NCBI GenBank assembly: GCA_026162565.1
Contig: JAOEIQ010000004.1
Location: 37,561-101,560 of the forward strand
Reading direction: 5' to 3'
DNA: 64,000 bases
Origin: Flavobacteriaceae bacterium NBU2973
Lineage (GTDB): Bacteria; Bacteroidota; Bacteroidia; Flavobacteriales; Flavobacteriaceae
Shown here: positions 1 to 7,601 of the stretch, piece after piece
Layout of the letters: each line of letters begins with the position of its first letter
Numbering within the stretch: position 1 is the stretch's first letter
Notes under the pieces: generated by a model
What the model saw: the letters and a program-made list of their open reading frames with translations, nothing else
Told to the model about the DNA's origin: nothing
Databases searched by the model: none
Made by a program: the position numbers and the translations under genes

Positions 1-1383
1 ATTCTCATCTGCACTAACCTCTGCACTATCTGTTGCAAAACATCCATTGTCTAAATCCGTAACTGTTAAGGTATAAGTTCCTACTGCACTTACTGTAATA
101 TCTTCTGTGTCTGCTGTAAAACCTCCTGGACCACTCCATGAATACGATAAATTAGCATCTGGATTTGTTGAACTGCCTGATCCATCTAAAGTAACTTCTA
201 ATATTGTACATGTTAGCTCAGCATCTGCTCCTGCATCTGCTTCTATACTAATTACTGTAGCATCAACTTGACAGAACACTTCTCCTTCATCAGCAGTAAC
301 AGTTACTTTAACAATGTAATTACCTCCAGTTGTACCAGAGTTTACTGTTACTGACGTATCTGAATTGGTTGGTATAGGATCGAACGTTGCTGTTGATCCA
401 TTACTTAATATCAATTCCCAATTTAAGACTGGATTGGTAGCACCTTCAACTGCAACAGTATAAATATTTTCTTCTTGAGGACAAACTAAATCTGCACCTG
501 TTACTTCACAATCTGGCGGAGCAGCGACAGCATCTGCAGATAAAGATCTATCTTGATTTCCTAAATTATTGAGATTCCAATCTATTAATCTCATGTGGTA
601 AGGAGATCCTGAAATTCCACCAGCAGATAAAGGCACTCCATTTATATCTGAACCCCAATCATGTCTACTACCTATATGTCCACCCCAAGCTAATAATACC
701 TCACCTCCATCTGAATCTGTGGTAAATGTTACTGTAATAGCCTGTGGTTCATTTGATTGAGATAAATCAGCTAAAGGTCCATAAGAAATCCCTGTAATAG
801 TTCCTCCCCACATTGTCATTTGCTTTTCAGCAGCTCCAAGATTATTAAAACTATCTTCCGGTTGATTAGGTACTGGAGATGTAACATAATCTGGAAAAAG
901 TGGAATAGTAAAATTCATAAATCCTAAATTCTCCATAAATGATGTTCCAATTGTTGGATCAATCTCTTCCGCAGTATGACCATATGATAATACATGAGGT
1001 TCTATTCTATCATAGCTTGTTAAATAATCTATAGCGTGTCTTCCACTATGCTTAACATCATATTCTAATGTTAAATTAACAACCGTATTCGCTGGCATAT
1101 TTGTCATTATAGTTCTGTAAGCAGCTGACATACCCTCTGAATAATGCGAATTTTGCGAACCTAAATTTCCATTTACCCATTGCCCTGGGTCATTAGGTGA
1201 AGCAGCTGATCCATTTCGTAATTGATCTAGATTAGCAGCTGGTTGTTGCGCAAAAGCATAAACACTAAAAACTAGAAAAGTCAAAAACAACAGCATCTGT
1301 TTTTTGACTCTAGAATTTAAAATTGATGTTACAAAAGTATTACAACAAGGTTGACTTTTGTTAATAGCAGTAGAAGTATTCAT
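1..1383 (-). CDS. Large secreted surface protein, N-terminal part only (cut by left edge)
   Basis: The minus-strand frame is open without a stop from an ATG at 1383 to the window edge (461 codons), so the C-terminal part lies outside. Residues 31-45 form a hydrophobic export signal ending in AFA before QQ; they follow a long 30-residue lead, so Met30 is an alternative start. Residues ~50-300 (Gly/Asn/Ser-rich, with a GGHIGSRHDWGSD stretch) are not a family I recognise. From ~300 onward there are PKD/Ig-like beta-sandwich modules (GSGSSTNPDANLSYSWSG). This plan is typical of giant T9SS-exported adhesins of flavobacteria, and a sorting domain would be expected off-window. It is separated from folD by 229 bases. 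The export call is firm; the function (adhesion or gliding) is inference. Confidence 0.8.
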   Translation of the reverse strand, partial: MNTSTAINKSQPCCNTFVTSILNSRVKKQMLLFLTFLVFSVYAFAQQPAANLDQLRNGSAASPNDPGQWVNGNLGSQNSHYSEGMSAAYRTIMTNMPANTVVNLTLEYDVKHSGRHAIDYLTSYDRIEPHVLSYGHTAEEIDPTIGTSFMENLGFMNFTIPLFPDYVTSPVPNQPEDSFNNLGAAEKQMTMWGGTITGISYGPLADLSQSNEPQAITVTFTTDSDGGEVLLAWGGHIGSRHDWGSDINGVPLSAGGISGSPYHMRLIDWNLNNLGNQDRSLSADAVAAPPDCEVTGADLVCPQEENIYTVAVEGATNPVLNWELILSNGSTATFDPIPTNSDTSVTVNSGTTGGNYIVKVTVTADEGEVFCQVDATVISIEADAGADAELTCTILEVTLDGSGSSTNPDANLSYSWSGPGGFTADTEDITVSAVGTYTLTVTDLDNGCFATDSAEVSADEN

Positions 1384-1612
1384 AATGATTTGATTTAAAT
1401 ATTAAACCAAACATTAGAAGGTAATATTTTGTAGTTTGAGGTTGACTTATTGCTATTAATCAACCTAAATCGCTATTAACCAAGAAAAATACCTCGAAAT
1501 AAGGTATTAGTGTAGGGAATAAGTGAATTTAGAAAAATTCTAGTTACTGACAACTGATTTTAGCCCAAAAAAATAAAAAAAAGTTGAATTGTAATTATCA
1601 GAAAGTAAATTC
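1384..1612. other. Intergenic region with small inverted repeats
   Basis: No gene is seen. It holds the words TGCTATTAATCAA (1450-1462) and CGCTATTAACCA (1470-1481) on the plus strand, an inverted repeat GGTTGA/TCAACC (1440-1445 and 1460-1465), ATACCT/AGGTAT (1489-1494 and 1502-1507), and a perfect 8-bp hairpin GAAAGTAA-attc-TTACTTTC (1601-1620) that spans the folD stop codon. The promoter of the large surface protein must lie here, but I cannot place it with confidence. Confidence 0.4.
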
Positions 1613-2494
1613 TTACTTTCTAAACTTATTTTCTCTTGCTAACAAGGTGTTTTTTAACAACATAGCAATGGTCATTGGACCTACTCCTCCTGGAACTGGA
1701 GTAATATAACTAGCCTTTTTAGATACATTCTCAAAATCAACGTCGCCAGTTATATAGTATCCTTTTGTTTTTGTTTCATCTGGAACACGAGTAATACCAA
1801 CATCTATAATAACTACATCATCTTTTACCATTTCAGCTTTTAAAAATCCTGGTACACCTAATGCACTGATTATAATGTCTGCTTGAGACGTAATTTGATT
1901 GATGTTTTTTGTTTGGCTATGTGTAAGAGTTACTGTTGAATTACCAGGAAAACCTTTTCGTCCCATTAATATACTCATAGGTCTACCAACAATATGGCTT
2001 CTGCCAATAACTACAGTATGCTTTCCTCTTGTTTCTACTCCATAACGCTCTAACAATTCTAAAATACCAAATGGTGTAGCTGGAATAAATGTAGACATAT
2101 CTAATGCCATTTTACCAAAATTAGTTGGGTGGAAACCATCAACATCTTTATCTGGATTTACAGCCATTAATACTCTTTGAGTATCTATTTGTTTTGGTAA
2201 TGGTAATTGAATTATAAAACCATCGATATCATCATTATCATTTAGCTCATGAATTTTATCTAACAATTCAACTTCACTTGTTGTATTAGACATACGTACC
2301 ATAGTTGATTCAAACCCTACACGCTCACAGGCTCTCACTTTACTTCCAACATATGTTAAACTAGCTCCATCATTACCGACTATAACTGCAGCTAAATGAG
2401 GCACTTTTTCGCCATTAGCTTTCATTTTTTTTACCTCTTCGGTAATTTCATCTTTAATATCGTTGCTAATTTTTTTTCCGTCTAATAGTACCAT
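1613..2494 (-). CDS. folD: Bifunctional methylenetetrahydrofolate dehydrogenase / methenyltetrahydrofolate cyclohydrolase
   Basis: FolD interconverts 5,10-methylene-, methenyl- and 10-formyl-tetrahydrofolate in the cytoplasm, supplying one-carbon units. The 293-residue length is normal. Visible signatures are the substrate segment YVGSKVRACERVG with the catalytic lysine, the conserved DGFIIQLPLPKQID, the Rossmann motif VVIGRSHIVGRP, and the C-terminal PGGVGPMTIAMLLKNT. It lies on the same strand as ffh upstream with a 49-base gap, but the strong ffh terminator sits in that gap, so a separate folD promoter is likely. A perfect 8-bp hairpin overlaps its stop codon; the nearest T-run is about 20 nt further on. 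Confidence 0.97.
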   Translation of the reverse strand: MVLLDGKKISNDIKDEITEEVKKMKANGEKVPHLAAVIVGNDGASLTYVGSKVRACERVGFESTMVRMSNTTSEVELLDKIHELNDNDDIDGFIIQLPLPKQIDTQRVLMAVNPDKDVDGFHPTNFGKMALDMSTFIPATPFGILELLERYGVETRGKHTVVIGRSHIVGRPMSILMGRKGFPGNSTVTLTHSQTKNINQITSQADIIISALGVPGFLKAEMVKDDVVIIDVGITRVPDETKTKGYYITGDVDFENVSKKASYITPVPGGVGPMTIAMLLKNTLLARENKFRK

Positions 2495-2530
2495 GTTAAT
2501 TGTGTTATTTTAGTTGTGTTGTTTATAAAT

Positions 2531-2558
2531 AAAAAAACATGAGTTACCTCATGTTTTT
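2531..2558 (-). terminator. Rho-independent terminator of ffh overlapping its stop codon
   Basis: An 11-bp stem (2533-2543 with 2548-2558) and 4-nt loop. In mRNA sense it reads AAAAACATGAG-gtaa-CTCATGTTTTT and runs into a T-tract. The ffh stop codon (TAA, 2544-2546) is in the loop, so the last codons of ffh form the 5' arm. Confidence 0.8.
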
Positions 2559-3872
2559 CATAGCTTGCATCATACGTTTTCCGCCTCCACCTTGCATCAT
2601 CTTCATCATTTTGCTCATCTGATTAAATTGTTTTAAAAGCTGATTTACTTCTTGAACAGATGTTCCAGATCCTTTTCCAATTCTTTTTTTACGACTGGCA
2701 TCTATAATTGATGGATTGGACCTTTCTTTTGGTGTCATGGAGTGAATTATTGCTTCAATACCTTTAAAAGCATCATCATCAATATCTACATTCTTCATCA
2801 TTTTTCCAGCTCCAGGTATCATTCCTATCAAATCCTTCATATTACCCATTTTCTTTATTTGCTGGATTTGTTTTAAGAAATCATCAAAACCAAATTGGTT
2901 TTTGGCAATTTTTTTTTGGAGTTTTCGTGCTTCTTCTTCATCAAATTGCTCTTGAGCGCGCTCAACAAGTGAGACAACATCTCCCATTCCCAAAATACGG
3001 TCTGCCATACGAGATGGATAGAACACATCAATGGCTTCCATTTTCTCTCCTGTACCAATAAACTTAATCGGTTTATTGACTACAGATTTAATGGAGATTG
3101 CTGCTCCACCTCTGGTATCACCATCTAATTTTGTTAGTATAACGCCATCAAAATTTAAAACATCGTTAAATGCTTTGGCTGTATTTACAGCATCTTGACC
3201 TGTCATGGAATCTACTACAAACAATGTTTCTTGAGGTTGAATCGCCGTGTGGATATTTGATATTTCGGTCATCATAGCTTCGTCTACAGCTAATCGACCA
3301 GCAGTATCAATAATAACAATATTGTGACCATTGGCTTTTGCATGAGCAATACCTGCTTGAGCAATAGCAACTGGATCTTGATTTCCTTTATCACTATAAA
3401 CATCTACTTTAATTTGATCTCCAACAACGTGTAATTGATCAACAGCGGCAGGACGATACACATCACAAGCTACTAGCAAAGGCTTTTTAGTTTTCTTTTT
3501 CTTTAAATAATTAGCTAGTTTACCAGAAAATGTTGTTTTACCAGAACCTTGTAATCCTGACATTAAAATAACACTTGGTGTTCCTGATAAATTAATTCCT
3601 TCGGCATCACCTCCCATTAATTCGGTTAATTCGTCTTTTACAATTTTAACCATTAATTGCCCTGGTTGTAATGTTGTTAATACATTTTGACCAAGTGCTT
3701 TTTCTTTAACTCTATTAGTAAACTCTTTCGCAATTTTAAAGTTGACATCTGCATCTAACAGTGCACGACGAACTTCTTTTAAGGTTTCTGCAACATTAAC
3801 TTCTGTAATACTCCCATGACCTTTTAATACATGAAGCGCCTTATCTAACTTATCACTTAAATTATTAAACAT
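2544..3872 (-). CDS. ffh: Signal recognition particle protein Ffh (SRP54)
   Basis: Ffh is the GTPase of the signal recognition particle; it binds 4.5S RNA and emerging signal sequences and docks on FtsY. The 442 residues show the N domain (1-~85), the G domain with GLQGSGKTT (G1), DVYRPAA, DTAGR (G3) and TKLDGDTRGG (G4), and the M domain from ~295 with methionine-rich helices and a C-terminal Met/Gly-rich tail (QMSKMMKMMQGGGGKRMM). The length is typical. It is followed by folD, with a terminator between them. Confidence 0.98.
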   Translation of the reverse strand: MFNNLSDKLDKALHVLKGHGSITEVNVAETLKEVRRALLDADVNFKIAKEFTNRVKEKALGQNVLTTLQPGQLMVKIVKDELTELMGGDAEGINLSGTPSVILMSGLQGSGKTTFSGKLANYLKKKKTKKPLLVACDVYRPAAVDQLHVVGDQIKVDVYSDKGNQDPVAIAQAGIAHAKANGHNIVIIDTAGRLAVDEAMMTEISNIHTAIQPQETLFVVDSMTGQDAVNTAKAFNDVLNFDGVILTKLDGDTRGGAAISIKSVVNKPIKFIGTGEKMEAIDVFYPSRMADRILGMGDVVSLVERAQEQFDEEEARKLQKKIAKNQFGFDDFLKQIQQIKKMGNMKDLIGMIPGAGKMMKNVDIDDDAFKGIEAIIHSMTPKERSNPSIIDASRKKRIGKGSGTSVQEVNQLLKQFNQMSKMMKMMQGGGGKRMMQAMKNMR

Positions 3873-3953
3873 ACTGTTTATTCATTTTTAAAGAAATGCA
3901 AATTTAATAATTTGAGGCGGATTTAAGAAGTGCTTATTTATAAAAGTTGGCAT

Positions 3954-3981
3954 AAAAAAAGAGCTATTAAAATAACAGCTC
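3954..3981 (-). terminator. Terminator after the acidic lipoprotein gene
   Basis: In minus-strand sense GAGCTgTTATTttaatAGCTC is followed by a run of seven T. The stem arms are 3961-3965 and 3977-3981, extendable through A/T pairs. It lies 39 bases downstream of the lipoprotein stop and upstream of ffh. Confidence 0.7.
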
Positions 3982-4019
3982 CTCTTTCCTAAAAACTAAC
4001 TAAAAAACTAATAATTATT

Positions 4020-6071
4020 TTATTCGCAATTTCTTTCGATAAGCATATTATCATCACCTTTCTGCAGATGTAATACCTCTTCTGAGCATTCAACTATTAA
4101 CCAATTACCTGTTATAACTTGAATATTTGCTCCATTAACATTACTGAACTCTAACCACACACCATCATCTGTTTCTGAAGTTGACCACGAAGCATCAATT
4201 GTTTCTGAATCTGTATAAATAACTAGGACTCCTGAATTAGGTTCAAAATCCATATTATAGATTATTAAATCATTGCTTCCATTTAAGTTAACAACATTCC
4301 AGATACACTCAACTAAGTAAGCATCTACATCTGCTTCAGAGCAACTTTCATCTGAACAATCTTCAGCATAAATATATAAAGGAAAAACCTCAAAATCTTC
4401 TCCAATTTCTACTCTAACATATATAGTTTGAGGGTTTGCTATATTTGTATAAGCTTCTGGTGAAGCAATGGCATTAACTGCATTGTCTGCATCAGAAATT
4501 GTTTCATGATAGGTTATAACATCTGCTTCTGGATTACAATTAGCGTAAGCTGTTGTTAGATCGAAAGTTTCTATACTATCGTTATTGTCATCACAGACTA
4601 CAATTTCTGCTTCAAAGCTTGAAAAGCATTCAAACGGATTAGAATCGTCTTCACAATCTTGTTCTAAAATTAAAATATCTTCTCCTCTAACTAATTCGAA
4701 TCTATCATCATCACATTCAACAATTTGCCAAGTACCTGTTAGGCCTTCAAAGTCTATTTCTACATATAACTCTAAAGTGTTTTCTCCTTCTGAAACTGAC
4801 CAATTACCTTCTGCGATGACATTATTTTCTTGATAAACATATAGATTAAAACCTTCGGTGAAATCAAATTCTAAATTCTCAAAAAAGTCATCGTTTAATT
4901 CTGCATACCAAACACAATCTTTTAGGTTAAGTTCTACTGTTTCCTCGTTACAATCTACTTCATTGTCATCACATTCACTATATAATTCCATAATGAAATT
5001 ATCATTATCTGCTTCCTTAACAAACTCCAGTTCTATGTTTTCATCATCTTCATCACATTCTTCTAGTAACCATTCGCCATTAGCAATAGCAAAGGTTTCT
5101 AATCCTTCAATTACTAGAACATACCCTAAATCGGTTTCTTGAATTTCCCAGCTTCCAGCCTCTGTAACAGTCGGTTCTCCAGTAGCAATTAATTCTCCAG
5201 ATTCATCAAAATCAAGATATAACTCTTCAGATACTGTTTCATTTTGGTTGTATATTTCAGCAACAATTCCACAATCCATTAGGTACCATTCAAGTTCTTC
5301 TAAACTTACATCGCATTCATCTTCGTCTTCACAATCATCTTCTGCGGCGATTATGGCATCTTCCAATTCTTGGTTATTATTAACTTCTATTGTTTCGCCA
5401 TTAGCATAAATAAGTGTTACAGGAAAATTAAGACTTGCTAAAACAACACCATTTTCGTCATCTTCTAAACTTTCTAAAAACTCATAAAGCTCTTCATCGT
5501 CATCTACTGTAATGGTATCAATAACCTGAAAGTCTGTGTTATATATTGAAAAAGAAATTGGATACTGAAAATCTACACACTCAATAATATCATCGTCATC
5601 ATCAAAACAGGCATCAACAAACTCCTCAAATTGTTCTTCATTTTCAATAACAACCTCTTCAAAGTCATTAAATGTAATTGTTATAGGAAACAAAAACTCT
5701 AAAATATCGTCGTCGTCTAGCTCATCTAAAATATCTTCAAGCAATTCTAAATCATCAAGAGTATTAATAGTAAACGTGATATCGCCAGCAGTAATGGTTA
5801 CAGGTAAATTAACTGAAAAACAATCTGCTCCATCTAAAATATCGTCTATTGAACCATCATTACTAGAAGTAGCAGACATTAGATTTGCTAAAGAAGAGTT
5901 TGGGGCAATAACCTCTTCTTGATTGTTTTGGGTTTCTTGTATTGGATCTTCATTACAAGAGAAAAGGGCAAAAAGGACAAAAAGGTGGATTAAAAAAATT
6001 TGTTTAATTGTAGGTTTAATTGTAGGTTTCATTGCAAAATTTTTATCGTTCATAAGTAAAACAACTTTCAT
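4020..6071 (-). CDS. Large acidic repeat lipoprotein beside a surface-signalling operon
   Basis: 683 residues with a lipoprotein signal (hydrophobic run then LFSC, Cys at ~39), so probably anchored on the outer membrane or cell surface. Met14 (6032) would give a standard-length signal peptide; the annotated start is the first ATG. Residues ~80-255 contain four repeats of the form FPxTxx...E-L-rich helix...DDDD, each ~40-50 residues. Residues ~255-683 contain three W-rich, probably beta-barrel lipocalin-like modules (starts ELEWYLMDC, DCVWYAELN, ECIWNVVNLN; ends GxWLxxEC). It is extremely rich in Asp/Glu and holds many Cys. The signal peptide contains a 12-base tandem duplication encoding PTIKPTIK. 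It is divergent from the ECF sigma gene with a 60-base gap. The specific function is unknown; binding of metal or Ca2+ is only suggested by the acidity. Confidence 0.75.
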   Translation of the reverse strand: MKVVLLMNDKNFAMKPTIKPTIKQIFLIHLFVLFALFSCNEDPIQETQNNQEEVIAPNSSLANLMSATSSNDGSIDDILDGADCFSVNLPVTITAGDITFTINTLDDLELLEDILDELDDDDILEFLFPITITFNDFEEVVIENEEQFEEFVDACFDDDDDIIECVDFQYPISFSIYNTDFQVIDTITVDDDEELYEFLESLEDDENGVVLASLNFPVTLIYANGETIEVNNNQELEDAIIAAEDDCEDEDECDVSLEELEWYLMDCGIVAEIYNQNETVSEELYLDFDESGELIATGEPTVTEAGSWEIQETDLGYVLVIEGLETFAIANGEWLLEECDEDDENIELEFVKEADNDNFIMELYSECDDNEVDCNEETVELNLKDCVWYAELNDDFFENLEFDFTEGFNLYVYQENNVIAEGNWSVSEGENTLELYVEIDFEGLTGTWQIVECDDDRFELVRGEDILILEQDCEDDSNPFECFSSFEAEIVVCDDNNDSIETFDLTTAYANCNPEADVITYHETISDADNAVNAIASPEAYTNIANPQTIYVRVEIGEDFEVFPLYIYAEDCSDESCSEADVDAYLVECIWNVVNLNGSNDLIIYNMDFEPNSGVLVIYTDSETIDASWSTSETDDGVWLEFSNVNGANIQVITGNWLIVECSEEVLHLQKGDDNMLIERNCE

Positions 6072-6111
6072 TTAAAAACTCCTACCACAAAAATTCTTTT
6101 TTTACATTTAC

Positions 6112-6139
6112 CAAAACTAATCGATTATTAAATGCCCAA
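6112..6139 (-). promoter_or_regulatory. Probable promoter of the acidic lipoprotein gene
   Basis: On the minus strand TAGTTTTG (6112-6119) is a perfect TAnnTTTG -7 box, with TTG (6137-6139) 17 nt upstream, the Bacteroidota -7/-33 arrangement. The -33 element lies inside the first codons of the divergent sigma gene, so the two transcription units overlap at their starts. A plus-strand TACATTTA (6103-6110) is a weaker -7 candidate for the sigma gene. Confidence 0.5.
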
Positions 6140-6647
6140 AAATTTAAAAAATCATGTTTGTGAAGAAGCACTATTTTCTTCATTATTTAATAAGCATTCT
6201 AAAAACTTACATGATTTTCTGTATTATAAATTTGGTAGTTCTCTCAACCCAAAAGATAAAGTGCAGGATGCTTTTATAAAATTATGGGAAAATTGCTCTA
6301 ATGTATCTCCTGAAAAAGCAAAATCATTTTTATTTACCGTTGCAAATAATATGATGCTCAATGAAGTAAAACATCAAAAAGTAGTTTTAGGTTTTCAGAA
6401 AATAAAACCTAAAAATTACACTTCTGAAACTCCTGAATTCATAATGGAGGAAAATGAATACTTTAATAAATTACAAAAAGGTCTAGCCAATTTAAGTGAG
6501 GCTCAACGTACTGCATTTTTACTTAATAGAATAGAGGGCAAAAAACATAAAGAAATTGCAGACATGTTAGATATAAGTACCAAAGCAGTTGAAAAACGAA
6601 TTTATGGTGCCTTAAAAAAATTGCGAGAAACTATAAAAGAACTTTAG
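6132..6647 (+). CDS. ECF-type RNA polymerase sigma factor (FecI-like)
   Basis: 171 residues with the sigma-70 region 2 fold (residues ~15-85: LHDFLYYKFG, DKVQDAFIKLWEN, AKSFLFTVANNMMLNEVKH) and region 4 helix-turn-helix (~110-165: LSEAQRTAFLLNRIEGKKHKEIADMLDISTKAVEKRIYGALKKLR). The Bacteroidota FecI/SigX group acts in cell-surface signalling: a TonB receptor passes a signal through a FecR anti-sigma factor. It is followed at 48 bases by fecR and then the receptor gene, which fits that scheme. It probably transcribes this cluster and perhaps the divergent lipoprotein gene (inference). Confidence 0.92.
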   Translation: MPKNLKNHVCEEALFSSLFNKHSKNLHDFLYYKFGSSLNPKDKVQDAFIKLWENCSNVSPEKAKSFLFTVANNMMLNEVKHQKVVLGFQKIKPKNYTSETPEFIMEENEYFNKLQKGLANLSEAQRTAFLLNRIEGKKHKEIADMLDISTKAVEKRIYGALKKLRETIKEL

Positions 6648-6695
6648 AGTTTAAGGTAGGAATTATTAAAAGGTAATTGTTATATAATTGAATCA

Positions 6696-7601
6696 ATGAA
6701 AATGACACGAGAAGAACTAATACTAAAATGGTTAGATAATGATTTGTCTCCTCAAGAGTTTGAGGCCTTCAAAGCTCTTGAAGATTATGACGAACTCATT
6801 AAACTATCCAATAGTTTAAAAGAATTTAAAGCTCCAGAATACAATACTTCTGAAGAGCTAGAGATGGTATTATCTAAAACAAGGTCTTATTCCAAAACCT
6901 CAAACAATTGGTTAAAACCTCTACTAAAAGTTGCGGCTGTTTTGGCAATATGTTTCAGTGCATATTACTATACAACAACTCTTGACACCATTATAGAAAC
7001 CCTTGCCTCTGAAAAAACAAATATCGAACTTCCAGATAATTCTTTAGTAAATATAAATGCCCTTTCAAGTATTGTCTACAATAAGAAAAAATGGTCTAAC
7101 TCCAGAGATTTAAAACTTAATGGTGAAGCTTATTTTAAAGTAGAAAAGGGAAGTTCATTTACTGTTAAAACTGACCACGGAAAAGTAACAGTTCTTGGTA
7201 CAGAATTCAATGTAAAACAAAGAGAGAATTTATTTGAAGTTGTTTGTTATGAAGGATCTGTAAGAGTAGATTACAAGTCTAAATCTAAAATATTAAAACC
7301 AGGTGATAACTTTTTAATTCTTGATGGGAAATATATTGCTACAGAAAAAGAATCTACCATTAATCCTACTTGGATTACTAACGAAAGTTATTTTAAAAGT
7401 CTGCCTTTTAAATTTGTATTAAATGAATTTGAAAGGCAGTACAACCTGATTATCAATTCTGAAGACATAGATGATTCGGTTTTATTTACCGGAAACTTTA
7501 CTCATGATAATTTAGAACAAGCATTAAAAGCTATTACCATACCTTTAAATTTAACATACAACATACAATCTAACCAAATTGTATTAATACCACGTGATTA
7601 A
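6696..7601 (+). CDS. FecR-family anti-sigma factor
   Basis: 301 residues: a cytoplasmic N-terminal sigma-binding part (1-~75, with LILKWLDNDLSPQEFEAF), one membrane helix (~79-95, LLKVAAVLAICFSAYYY), the periplasmic FecR domain (~105-205, with IELPDNSLVNINALSSIVY, GEAYFKVEKG, VTVLGTEFNV, YEGSVRV), and a C-terminal DUF4974/STN-like domain (~225-300, FVLNEFERQYNLIIN, FTGNFTHDNLEQALKAI). It senses the state of the TonB receptor and holds or releases the sigma factor. Its last 8 bases overlap the start of the receptor gene, implying translational coupling. Confidence 0.93.
   Translation: MKMTREELILKWLDNDLSPQEFEAFKALEDYDELIKLSNSLKEFKAPEYNTSEELEMVLSKTRSYSKTSNNWLKPLLKVAAVLAICFSAYYYTTTLDTIIETLASEKTNIELPDNSLVNINALSSIVYNKKKWSNSRDLKLNGEAYFKVEKGSSFTVKTDHGKVTVLGTEFNVKQRENLFEVVCYEGSVRVDYKSKSKILKPGDNFLILDGKYIATEKESTINPTWITNESYFKSLPFKFVLNEFERQYNLIINSEDIDDSVLFTGNFTHDNLEQALKAITIPLNLTYNIQSNQIVLIPRD

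Noticed and set aside
1450..1481. Two copies of the GCTATTAA word on the plus strand
   Set aside because: They have no -7 box four bases upstream and no plus-strand gene follows, so they were not counted with the five promoters.
1601..1620. folD hairpin as a standard terminator
   Set aside because: The stem is perfect but the T-run starts only ~20 bases later, so it does not meet the rho-independent pattern.
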